From positions 1-64,000 of the forward strand of contig NZ_CP061368.1 in the NCBI RefSeq assembly GCF_014725735.1: a stretch of DNA of 64,000 bases, read 5' to 3'. Each line of letters starts with the position of its first letter. Position 1 is the stretch's first letter. Shown here in pieces: positions 46,451-54,556 of this stretch. The position numbers and the translations under genes were made by a program. The stretch comes from Wenzhouxiangella sp. AB-CW3. GTDB lineage: Bacteria > Pseudomonadota > Gammaproteobacteria > Xanthomonadales > Wenzhouxiangellaceae. The notes beneath the pieces are model-generated. The model was given only the letters and a program-made list of their open reading frames with translations. It did not search any database and had not been told where the DNA came from.

Positions 46451-47956
46451 ATGTATCCCGGAATTCAATTGAAGGCCATCGGTCCAGGCCTGGTGCGTTG
46501 CACCCGTCGCGGCGGGCTGCTGTTGTTGTTGCTGGCCGGCTGCGTCAGTCCACTGTGGGCCGAGGAGCCCGCGCTTGACGAGCACCCGCAGGTTGTCGAA
46601 ACCCTGGCGCTGCTGGAAACCTGGATCGACGCGCAGCGAGCCTACGAGGGCGTTCCGGGGGTCTCAATGGCGGTTGTCCACGACGACCAGGTGCTGTGGC
46701 GGAAAGCCTTTGGCCAGGCCAACCCGGACGCCGATGTCCCGGCCCGAACCGATACCCTCTATTCCATCTGTTCGATCTCCAAGCTGTTCACCGCCGTGGC
46801 TGCCATGCAGTTGCGCGACCGCGGAAAACTGGCATTGCACGATCCGGTTCGAGATGTCCTGCCCTGGTTCGACATGGCTGGTGCGGGGGACGACAGTCGG
46901 CCTGTCACCCTCTGGGGGCTGCTGACACACGCTGCCGGCCTGCCGCGCGAATCCGACTTTCCCTACTGGACCCCCCCCGACTTTCCCTTTCCGCCGCGTG
47001 AGCTGATTCGCCAGCGCCTGGCGGAACAGGAGATGCTGTATCCGCCCGAGCGTACCTTTCAGTATTCCAACCTGGGCCTGACCCTGGCCGGCGAACTGGT
47101 CGCGGAGGCCAGTGAGTCCTCGTTCGATGACTATGTCCGACAAAACCTTCTCGAACCGCTGAACATGCGCGATACCCGCACCTACATGCCGGACGATCTG
47201 CATGGCGAACGCCTGGCCGTGGGACACGGGGCACGCAACCGTGCCGGAGAGCGTGTGGCCGTGCCGCTGTTCGATGCGCGGGGTATTGCACCGGCGGCCG
47301 GATTCTCATCCACCGCGGACGACCTGGCGCGTTTCGCTATCTGGCAGCTTGGCCTGCTGGGTGGCAATGGCGACACGGACCTGCTGGCGGCCGACACCCT
47401 GCGCGAAATGCAGCGCGTGCAGTGGCTGGAACCGGACTGGCAGACGGCCCGCGGCCTGGGTTTCGGTGTCTATCGGCCCGAAGAGACCATCTACGTGGGC
47501 CATAGCGGATCGTGTCCCGGTTATCGCTCGGCGCTGTGGCTTCAGACCGACGATGCAATGGCCGCCACGGCCCTGGCCAATGCATCCGGGGTGGACACCG
47601 AGCTGTGGGTGCGGCGTGCGCTCGAGGCAGTCAGTACGGCCGTGAATCAGGCCCGCAACGGTCAAGCGGTGGCGCTGCCCACGGAATTTTCCGACTACCT
47701 CGGCAGCTACAGCCTGGCGCCCTGGGGTGGCGAAGTCGCGGTTGTTGGCTGGCGTGGAAACCTCGCCATGCTCGAACTGCCGACTTCCGATCCGGTCGGA
47801 TCCCTGGTCATGCTCGAGCACGTCGAGGACGACCGGTTTCGCTGGCAGCGACGCGATGATCTGCCCGGCGACCTGATCGAATTCGAGCGCGACGAGCAGG
47901 GGCGCGTCGTCGCCTATCACCGCCACAGCAATCGCTGGCCACGCATCGAGGAGTGA
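46451..47956 (+). CDS. Serine beta-lactamase-family hydrolase, probable lipoprotein
   Basis: A 501-residue class C beta-lactamase/esterase-fold protein. Active-site motifs are SISK at 108-111 (nucleophile Ser108) and YSN at 205-207; HSGSCPGY near residue 350 stands where class C enzymes have the KTG-like strand. The N-terminus has a hydrophobic run ending LLAGC, a lipobox with Cys31 as the likely acylated residue, preceded by an unusually long basic stretch. Such proteins are usually peptidases or esterases acting on D-amino-acid peptides or esters, not antibiotic resistance enzymes. A C-terminal beta domain of about 100 residues follows. Confidence 0.9.
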   Translation: MYPGIQLKAIGPGLVRCTRRGGLLLLLLAGCVSPLWAEEPALDEHPQVVETLALLETWIDAQRAYEGVPGVSMAVVHDDQVLWRKAFGQANPDADVPARTDTLYSICSISKLFTAVAAMQLRDRGKLALHDPVRDVLPWFDMAGAGDDSRPVTLWGLLTHAAGLPRESDFPYWTPPDFPFPPRELIRQRLAEQEMLYPPERTFQYSNLGLTLAGELVAEASESSFDDYVRQNLLEPLNMRDTRTYMPDDLHGERLAVGHGARNRAGERVAVPLFDARGIAPAAGFSSTADDLARFAIWQLGLLGGNGDTDLLAADTLREMQRVQWLEPDWQTARGLGFGVYRPEETIYVGHSGSCPGYRSALWLQTDDAMAATALANASGVDTELWVRRALEAVSTAVNQARNGQAVALPTEFSDYLGSYSLAPWGGEVAVVGWRGNLAMLELPTSDPVGSLVMLEHVEDDRFRWQRRDDLPGDLIEFERDEQGRVVAYHRHSNRWPRIEE

Positions 47957-48146
47957 CCGATCCGAGGCCGGTTTCGGGTGGATTTGGCCAACCTGCGTGC
48001 TTGATGGCTCAAACCGGCCTATACTGCACGGCTGCGATCGAGTTCCGATCGTTCATTCCCGCCTGTTTTCGGGGTCCGGCCTGTTTCGCCGCCTGTCGGC
48101 AGACGGGTCCGCCCCAATCACCTCACGGCCCGGAGGCCGCCTGCAG

Positions 48147-48413
48147 ATGAAAACCCTGTTTGTACGCAATATCCATCCCGAAACCCGCGAAAAAGATCTC
48201 AAGGAACTGTTTTCCCGTCATGGCACCGTGCGTGGCATGAAACTGCCCATGGACATCTTCACCCGCCGCTGCCGCGGGGTCGCCATGGTCGACATGGAAG
48301 GCCATGAAGCGCGTGCGGCCCAGGCCGGCCTTGATGGCGCCATGTTCAACGGCCAGGCCATCCAGGTGCGCGAAGAGCGCCCGCGCGGCAAGAAGCGCGG
48401 CGGTCGGCGCTAG
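48147..48413 (+). CDS. RNA-binding protein with RRM domain
   Basis: An 88-residue protein made of one RRM fold: RNP2-like TLFVRNIHPE and RNP1-like CRGVAMVDM, with a basic tail (RPRGKKRGGRR) suited to RNA contact. Small bacterial RRM proteins bind single-stranded RNA; no target is known. The ATG at 48147 follows CGGAGG ten bases upstream and matches the family start MKTLFVRN. The TAG stop codon lies inside the left arm of a 190-bp palindrome. Confidence 0.9.
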   Translation: MKTLFVRNIHPETREKDLKELFSRHGTVRGMKLPMDIFTRRCRGVAMVDMEGHEARAAQAGLDGAMFNGQAIQVREERPRGKKRGGRR

Positions 48414-48599
48414 TGGGCCATGCGGTTTCGCCTGCCCTGCCCACGGCGCTTGTGCGACGGCCCTTCGGGAGTCACTGTGCTGGCGCGACTCGGCGTTGCG
48501 TTTCTTGGCAAGGACGCTGCCATTCCCTGCGAAACGCGCCTTGATTCGCGCCAGCACAGTGGCTCTGAGCGTTACCTTATTAACCGCATGGCCCACTAG
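48410..48599. repeat. 190-bp palindromic element with 18-bp perfect terminal repeats
   Basis: Left arm CTAGTGGGCCATGCGGTT (48410-48427) is perfectly inverted at 48582-48599. A second perfect pair, CACTGTGCTGGCGCGA and TCGCGCCAGCACAGTG, is nested inside (about 48473-48488 and 48545-48560), with weaker pairing further in (GCGTTTC/GAAACGC). The rest of the 322-bp spacer to 48735 shows no gene. The shape is that of a MITE-like or REP-like element; it also places the RRM gene's stop codon in a strong stem. Confidence 0.85.
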
Positions 48600-48735
48600 T
48601 CCGGGACATTCCGGATCTGCCGCCGGCACCGTGCGGCAGATACCCGATTCGGTCGGTCCGTCAAGGGGACTCGCCATGCCGCGCCGGGCCTGTGCATAAT
48701 GAAGCTTCACGTTACCATCGAGGGAGCTGGCCGTC

Positions 48736-49119
48736 ATGAACATGAGCAAGGTGGTCTTCGGATTCTTCGTCCTGCTGGCACTGACCCTGAATTTCGGCTT
48801 TTTCATCGGCGAAATCGACAACCCCGATCACCACAACGTCTATGAGCTGTTTGCCGCGCTGGTCGTGGGCCTGATCGCGACGGTCATGAAGCTGGGTGAG
48901 CGCTCGCAGATGAGCGCCATGCTGCTCGCATCCAGCCTGGTAGTCGATCTGCACCTGATCGCCGCTGCGTTGGTGTGGGCGTTTGCCGTTCACGTCACCG
49001 ATATCGGTCTGACCCCGGCGGTCATGGCGACCATCGTTTCGCTCTCCGGCGGTGCGCTGCTGGCCAACCTGCTCTCGGTGGTGCTGCTGACGCTGGAAAC
49101 GGCCGGCTTCAGTCGCTAG
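48736..49119 (+). CDS. DUF6394-like membrane protein beside K+ channel
   Basis: A 127-residue inner-membrane protein with four hydrophobic segments (VVFGFFVLLALTLNFGFFIGEI, LFAALVVGLIATVMKLG, MLLASSLVVDLHLIAAALVWAF, VMATIVSLSGGALLANLLSVVLLTL). The text resembles the DUF6394 family, which I recall next to potassium-channel genes. It lies 15 bp upstream of one here, suggesting a subunit or assembly partner. A GAGGGAG ribosome binding site precedes ATG 48736. The stop is TAG. Confidence 0.75.
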   Translation: MNMSKVVFGFFVLLALTLNFGFFIGEIDNPDHHNVYELFAALVVGLIATVMKLGERSQMSAMLLASSLVVDLHLIAAALVWAFAVHVTDIGLTPAVMATIVSLSGGALLANLLSVVLLTLETAGFSR

Positions 49120-49134
49120 CGCCCTGGTTGCCCC

Positions 49135-50838
49135 GTGGGTGGATCCTTCATCTTCGTGTTTTTCCGGCGCATGCGGGTGCCGCTGGTGGTACTCATTTCC
49201 GCCTATGCCATCGCAACGGTCGGCTTCACTTTCATGCCGGGAGTGGACGACGAAGGCAACCCCTGGCAATTGAGCCTGTTCGAGGCGTTCTACGTGGTCA
49301 GCTATACCGGCTCGACCATCGGGTTCGGTGAGGTCCCCTACGAGTTTTCGCCAGCGCAGCGTCTGTGGACCATGGTCAGCATTTACCTGACCGTGATCGC
49401 CTGGCTGTTTTCGATCGGCACCATCATTTCACTGTTGCAGGACCCGGCGTTCCGACGCAGCCTGCAGCGGGCACGTTTCCGCCGTGCCGTGCGCGCCATC
49501 AACGAACCCTTCTACCTGGTTTGCGGATACGGTGACACCGGGCGCCTGTTGACCCGCGCCCTGACCGAACGACGCCATCCCGTGGTCGTTGTCGACCACA
49601 ACACCGACAAGATTGATGCGTTGTCGGTGCAGGATTTCAAGATGCCGGTGGCGGCTTTTGCCATGGATGCGCGTCCACCCGACAACCTGGTCGAAAGCGG
49701 CATGCGCAGCCGCTGGTGCATGGGCGTGATGGCGGTGACCGGCGATGACCGGGCCAACCTGAAGATCGCCGTGGCCACGCGCTTGCTCAACAAGCGCTGT
49801 GCGGTGCACGCACGTGCCGACTTGCCCGAAGTGGCCGACAACATGCTCTCGTTCGACACCGAGGATGTGGTCAACCCGGTGACCGAATACGTTTACCGCA
49901 TGCGCCTGGCCATCGAGCGACCGGCCGCGTTCCGGCTTTATCACTGGCTGCAGTCCGGACCCCACGCCCGTATCCCTGATATTCGCCGGCCCCCGCGCGG
50001 TCCATGGATCCTGGCCGGGTTCGGCCGTCTCGGCAAGGCCATGCACGCCATGCTCGTCGAGATCGGCATCGAAGTGACTGTCATCGAGGAAGACGATACG
50101 CTGGCCGGCCTGCCCTCCAATTTTGTTCGCGGTCGTGGCACCCAGGCCGAGACGCTTCGAGAAGCCGGCATCGATCGGGCCGTCGGCATCCTTGCTACCA
50201 CCCGCGACGACGTCGACAACCTCTCCATTCTGATCACGGCCCGGACCCTCCATGCCGACCTGTTCACCGGAGTGCTGGAAAACGGCTTGTCCAGCCATTC
50301 CATGGTGCGCGCCGCCGAGCCGGACCTGGTCGCCCAGCCCAGTACGGTCATTGCCGGGACCATCCTCAGCCGCCTGCGCTCGCCCCTGGTCCAGCCGTTC
50401 ATCGAGCGCATACTCGAATGCGACGACGAAGCCATCGACGCCCTCCTTGATCGCTTGTCGGTGCATTGCCGGGAGGCCCCGCCCGATTTCCTGACGTTGC
50501 GCATCAGTGAGCGTCGCTCGCCAGCGCTGGTCAGTCTGATCGAACGCGGGATCGAGGTTCCCATTTCGGCGCTGGTGCGCAACCCGGTCGACAATGAGCG
50601 GCGCCTGCCCGTGGAGGTTCTGCTGTTGCGGCGCGACAGCGGCGACATCCTCACCCCGGATGAAAACACAAAGTTGATGGTCGGCGACCGCATTCTCATG
50701 GCAGGCCATCCCCGCGCCGGGCGGCGTTTGCGCGCCATGCTCGACAACGAGAATATCCTCGGCCGCACCCTGACCGGCCGCGACATTCACCAGGGTTGGC
50801 TATGGCAGCGACTGACCGGGACCCGCGATTTGCGCTGA
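49135..50838 (+). CDS. Potassium channel protein with two TrkA (RCK) domains
   Basis: A 567-residue ligand-gated K+ channel. Two transmembrane helices (PLVVLISAYAIATVGFTF and MVSIYLTVIAWLFSIGTII) enclose a pore loop with the filter TIGFGEVP. Two Rossmann RCK domains follow: YLVCGYGDTGRLLTRAL near residue 125 and WILAGFGRLGKAMHAM near residue 290, each with the GxGxxG nucleotide-binding pattern. A TrkA-C-type domain ends the chain. The start is a GTG at 49135, 15 bp after the DUF6394-like gene; no ATG fits before the first helix. It probably controls K+ efflux or uptake in response to nucleotides. Confidence 0.9.
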   Translation: MGGSFIFVFFRRMRVPLVVLISAYAIATVGFTFMPGVDDEGNPWQLSLFEAFYVVSYTGSTIGFGEVPYEFSPAQRLWTMVSIYLTVIAWLFSIGTIISLLQDPAFRRSLQRARFRRAVRAINEPFYLVCGYGDTGRLLTRALTERRHPVVVVDHNTDKIDALSVQDFKMPVAAFAMDARPPDNLVESGMRSRWCMGVMAVTGDDRANLKIAVATRLLNKRCAVHARADLPEVADNMLSFDTEDVVNPVTEYVYRMRLAIERPAAFRLYHWLQSGPHARIPDIRRPPRGPWILAGFGRLGKAMHAMLVEIGIEVTVIEEDDTLAGLPSNFVRGRGTQAETLREAGIDRAVGILATTRDDVDNLSILITARTLHADLFTGVLENGLSSHSMVRAAEPDLVAQPSTVIAGTILSRLRSPLVQPFIERILECDDEAIDALLDRLSVHCREAPPDFLTLRISERRSPALVSLIERGIEVPISALVRNPVDNERRLPVEVLLLRRDSGDILTPDENTKLMVGDRILMAGHPRAGRRLRAMLDNENILGRTLTGRDIHQGWLWQRLTGTRDLR

Positions 50839-50933
50839 GCATCGCCGCCGCTCACGCACTGGCCCCTGCTTCTGGGCAGTGTTATCCTGCCAAATCAGAC
50901 ACATGGAAAATCCGGCAGGGACCGAATGGCGTC

Positions 50934-51479
50934 ATGCCCGGCGAACTCACTTTATTGCTGAAAGCGGCCAGCGACGGCGATCAGCCGGCGCTCAATCGAT
51001 TGGTGGCCCTGCTCTATGTCGATCTTCGCCAGTTGGCCCACCGCTGCCGGCGTGGTGACGGCCAGGCGCTCGACACCACCAGCCTGGTTCACGAGTGCTA
51101 CCTCCGCTTCCTCAATTCCGGCGAACTCGAGGTCAACGATCGCGCCCACTTCTTCAACCTTGCCGCGCGTATCATGCGCCAGCTCCTGGTCGACTATGCT
51201 CGCGAACGGCTAGCGGTCAAGCGTGGTGGCGGGGCCGTGCATGTCGAGCTGCGCGACGACGATGCGGCCGAACGGGCCGAAGCCGAACACTGCCTGGCCG
51301 TGGACCAGGCGCTGGAGCGACTCGCCGAGATCCATCCCGGCCAGGCGCGCGTGGTCGAATGCCGGTTCTTCGCCGGCCTGACCGAGGAAGAAACCGCCGA
51401 GGCCACCGGTCGCTCGCTCAGAAGCGTGCAGCGCGACTGGAAGTCGGCCCGGGAATGGCTGGCCGGGCGCCTGGACTGA
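50934..51479 (+). CDS. ECF-type RNA polymerase sigma factor
   Basis: A 181-residue extracytoplasmic-function-like sigma factor. Region 2 is LVALLYVDLRQLAHRCRRG...TSLVHECYLRFLN and region 4 is LAEIHPGQARVVECRFFAGLTEEETAEATGRSLRSVQRDWKSAREWL. The ALDTTSLVHECYLRF and NDRAHFFNLAARIMRQLLVDYAR motifs place it in the group usually paired with membrane serine/threonine kinases and not with anti-sigma factors. The kinase gene starts 3 bp after its stop. ATG 50934 (MPGELT) is preferred over an upstream in-frame ATG overlapping the channel gene. Confidence 0.92.
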   Translation: MPGELTLLLKAASDGDQPALNRLVALLYVDLRQLAHRCRRGDGQALDTTSLVHECYLRFLNSGELEVNDRAHFFNLAARIMRQLLVDYARERLAVKRGGGAVHVELRDDDAAERAEAEHCLAVDQALERLAEIHPGQARVVECRFFAGLTEEETAEATGRSLRSVQRDWKSAREWLAGRLD

Positions 51480-51482
51480 CCG

Positions 51483-53951
51483 ATGGGCGACGATCCTCTC
51501 AAGCCCGGTGGGGCACTGGAAGGCCGCTTGTTCGAGGGTTTTCTGCGGCGACTGTCCGAAACCCGCGAGCCCGAACCCGGCGACCGTATCGGCGCCTGGC
51601 GCGTTGTCTGCGAACTGGGTCGCGGCGGCAGCGGTGTGGTCTACATGGCCGAACGTGCCGACGGCGCCTTCTCCCAGCAGGTTGCTCTGAAGTGGTTGCG
51701 TGGCGATCGGCCGGTTCCCGGCGGGCGTGAAGCACTGGCGCGCGAGCGCGAGTTGCTGGCCAGCCTCGACCATCCCCATATCGCGCGATTGATCGACGGC
51801 GGCCAGACCGACGACGGCATGCTGTGGTTCGCCATGGACCTGGCCGAGGGTCAGACCGTCGACCGCCATGCCGCCAATCTGGCCTTGCGTGATCGCCTGG
51901 CACTGGTGGCCAAGCTGTGCCGGGCCGTTCATCATGCCCACCGGCGCGGTCTGATCCACGGCGACATCAAACCGTCGAACGTGCTGGTCGACGGTCGCGG
52001 CGAGCCGCGCCTGGTCGATTTCGGCATTTCACGCATGAAGGGCGGTGGCCTGGGTTCAAGCTACGGGCTGACCCCCGATTACGCGAGTCCGGAACAGCGT
52101 GCCGGTGATCCGCTCACCACCGCGTCCGACATCTGGCAACTCGGTCACCTGCTCGCCGACCTGCTCGCCGACGAGGTCGTCGCGACCGACCTGCAATCGA
52201 TCATCGCGCGGGCGACGGCCCGATCACCCGACCAACGCTATGCGTCGGCCTCGGCCATGGCCACCGATATCGACGCCTGGCTGTCGGATCGGCCGGTGCT
52301 CGCCCACGGTGGCGGACTGGTCTACGGTCTCACTTGCTGGGTTCGGCGCAACCGTGCGCTTTCACTGGTCACGGCCACCGCCGTCCTGGTTCTTGTCGGC
52401 GGCGGGGCATGGATGGCCCTGCAACTGGCCGAAGAACGCGATCTGGCCCAGCGTGAGGCGGCGCGTGCCCAGGCCGCACTGGCCGATACACAGGCCGCAC
52501 TGGCCCGGGCCGAGGCCCTCGGTGACTTCCTGGTCAACCTGTTCGAGGCGACCCGTCCGACCCGTCCCCGCGATCAGTTACCGACCACCGAAGAGATCCT
52601 GTCGCGCGGCGCCGAACGGGCCCTGGATCCGGAGTCGGCGCCTGCAGTTGAACGCTTCGGCATGCTGCTTGCCATCGGCCGTGTCTACCGATCCCGGAAT
52701 CTCTACGACGATGCCCGTCCGCTGATCGAGGCGGCCGTCGATCTGGTCGAAACGACGCCTGCCTTGCGACCTGAGGATCACGCCCGGGCCTTGCAGCTCA
52801 AGGCACACCTCATGATCAGCGATGGCGACAGCCTGGACGATGCAGAGGCCTTGTTGCTGCAAGCCGAATCACTGCTCGACGATGAGCACGAATCCTGGAA
52901 CCTGCTGGTGCGAATTCGCATCATGCGCACCTGGGTGGAGCGTCATCGTGGCGAACATGAACGTGCCCTGGCACTGGTCGAGCCGCTCTACGACAGCCTT
53001 TATCGGCAGGGCAAGCTGAGCGATACCATGAGCGCTGCACTGCTCGACGCCCTGGCCGGACTGAAAGGTGCAACCGGCGACCAGGAGGCTTCGGCACGAA
53101 TGAGAAGCGAGGCCATCGAGGCCTACCGGCGTGCGCACGGTGAGGACAGTCTGGGCTATGCGGTTGCCCTGGCCAACAGCGTGGGTCAGGAACGAATCCT
53201 GGGTCGTTTCGAAGAATCCGAACGGCGCGCGCGCGAGGCCATCGCGCTCTACGACCGCATCTATTCCGACCCGGTTGACTACCGTGCCGTGGCCCGTGCC
53301 AGCCTGGCGCGCACGCTGCTGGCGACCGGACGCTACGATGAAGCCTTCGAAGCGATGGATCTGGCAAGTGCCGAACACGCCCAGGCGTTGGGCAACGAGC
53401 CGGATCGCTGGCCGCTGCGTTACACGCGGCGCGGCACCTTTCTGGCCCGCATCGGCGAGCCCGGCGACGCGCTTGCCGACATGGAGCGCGCCGACCGTCT
53501 TTTTCGGGAAGAGGACGGCTTCGATCCGCGCCTGATCGCCACCGGGCGCATGCTCCTGGCCTGGACAAGCTGTCTGGCCGGAGACGGCCGGGCCGGCCGG
53601 GAAGCGCTTGAAAACCTCGAGCATGCCGAGACGCTGGAGGGGAACCCCCGCAATCGTGCCCAATTGGCTGAAGCCCGTGCCGCCTGCTACCTGGAAACCG
53701 GCCAGCCCGAGCCGGCCCTGGAAGCCATCGATGCCGCGCTCGAAGCCGCCGACCGGCCCGGCAACCTGCTGGTACTGACCGGCCGGCAACTCCTCAAGGC
53801 GAGAATCCTCAAGGCCCTGCAACGCCACGACGAGGCAGCCGAGTTACTCGACCAGGCTCAAGCCCGATTTCGGGAGTTCGAACTGCATGACCATCCTCGC
53901 TTTGCTCAGGTGATTGATGCCCGCGCGGAACTTGCAGATGGACGTCCTTGA
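51483..53951 (+). CDS. Membrane serine/threonine kinase with TPR region
   Basis: An 822-residue Hanks-type kinase. The N-terminal kinase domain has the P-loop ELGRGGSGVVYMAE, the Lys in VALKWL, the catalytic loop HGDIKPSNVL (HGD in place of HRD), VDFGIS for DFG and the APE-like YASPEQ. A transmembrane helix (LSLVTATAVLVLVGGGAWMAL) near residue 300 is followed by a coiled coil (REAARAQAALADTQAALARAEAL) and about 450 residues of TPR-like helices outside the membrane. It is coupled to the ECF sigma gene and most likely controls that sigma factor by phosphorylation, as shown for other kinase-linked ECF groups. Confidence 0.92.
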   Translation: MGDDPLKPGGALEGRLFEGFLRRLSETREPEPGDRIGAWRVVCELGRGGSGVVYMAERADGAFSQQVALKWLRGDRPVPGGREALARERELLASLDHPHIARLIDGGQTDDGMLWFAMDLAEGQTVDRHAANLALRDRLALVAKLCRAVHHAHRRGLIHGDIKPSNVLVDGRGEPRLVDFGISRMKGGGLGSSYGLTPDYASPEQRAGDPLTTASDIWQLGHLLADLLADEVVATDLQSIIARATARSPDQRYASASAMATDIDAWLSDRPVLAHGGGLVYGLTCWVRRNRALSLVTATAVLVLVGGGAWMALQLAEERDLAQREAARAQAALADTQAALARAEALGDFLVNLFEATRPTRPRDQLPTTEEILSRGAERALDPESAPAVERFGMLLAIGRVYRSRNLYDDARPLIEAAVDLVETTPALRPEDHARALQLKAHLMISDGDSLDDAEALLLQAESLLDDEHESWNLLVRIRIMRTWVERHRGEHERALALVEPLYDSLYRQGKLSDTMSAALLDALAGLKGATGDQEASARMRSEAIEAYRRAHGEDSLGYAVALANSVGQERILGRFEESERRAREAIALYDRIYSDPVDYRAVARASLARTLLATGRYDEAFEAMDLASAEHAQALGNEPDRWPLRYTRRGTFLARIGEPGDALADMERADRLFREEDGFDPRLIATGRMLLAWTSCLAGDGRAGREALENLEHAETLEGNPRNRAQLAEARAACYLETGQPEPALEAIDAALEAADRPGNLLVLTGRQLLKARILKALQRHDEAAELLDQAQARFREFELHDHPRFAQVIDARAELADGRP

Positions 53952-54078
53952 ACCGGGGATCTGAATCCCCTCGCCTTCGGGCTACGGCCGTTGACCGGTC
54001 GGTAAATTCCTGGCGGGTAGCCCGCCCGCTTTCCGTGTCCCTGTGCACCAATCCAATCAAAAAGCCGGAGAGCAAATC

Positions 54079-54540
54079 GTGAAAAAGGTTCTTGCGTTCA
54101 CCGCGGCGGGCATGCTGCTTCTGGGCGGATTGCCCCTCGCCATGGCGGAGGACCAGGCCTTCACCTGGTCGGCCGACGACCCCGCCCTGGAATGGGGCCC
54201 CTGTCCCGAGTTCCTGCCCGATGACTGCCGCATCGCCGTGCTGCAGGGTGACCCGGCCGGGCACAACGCCGACATCTTCTTCCGCCTGCAGCCCGGCACA
54301 AAGGCCGCGCATCACTGGCACAGCTCGGCTGAGCGCATGGTGCTGGTCTCCGGTGAAATGGTCGTCGACTACGACGATCAGGAACCGGTCACGCTCACCC
54401 CCGGTACCTATGCCTACGGCCCGGCCCGCCTGCCGCACACGGCTCGCTGCCTGGAGGGCAATGATCCCTGCGTATTGTTCATCGCCTTCGAGGAACCGGT
54501 CGATGCCGTGCCTACCGATCAAGGGGAAAACGGATACTGA
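54079..54540 (+). CDS. Secreted cupin-domain protein
   Basis: A 153-residue exported cupin. The start is GTG 54079 (VKKVLAFTAAGMLLLGG, signal peptide to AMA), since GGAGAG lies six bases upstream and an upstream ATG would spoil the signal. Cupin motif 1 is KAAHHWHSSAERMVLVSGEMVVDY with metal-type His residues, and motif 2 is YGPARLPHTARCLEGN with a further His. It could bind a metal and act as a small dioxygenase or isomerase, or simply as a binding protein. It is 16 bp upstream of the His-rich TPR gene. Confidence 0.85.
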   Translation: MKKVLAFTAAGMLLLGGLPLAMAEDQAFTWSADDPALEWGPCPEFLPDDCRIAVLQGDPAGHNADIFFRLQPGTKAAHHWHSSAERMVLVSGEMVVDYDDQEPVTLTPGTYAYGPARLPHTARCLEGNDPCVLFIAFEEPVDAVPTDQGENGY

Positions 54541-54556
54541 CATTTCGGAGCGAACC

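Noticed and set aside
46451-47956. Antibiotic-resistance beta-lactamase
   Set aside because: The fold is class C-like, but a lipobox, an extra C-terminal domain and family habit favour a peptidase/esterase; resistance cannot be claimed.
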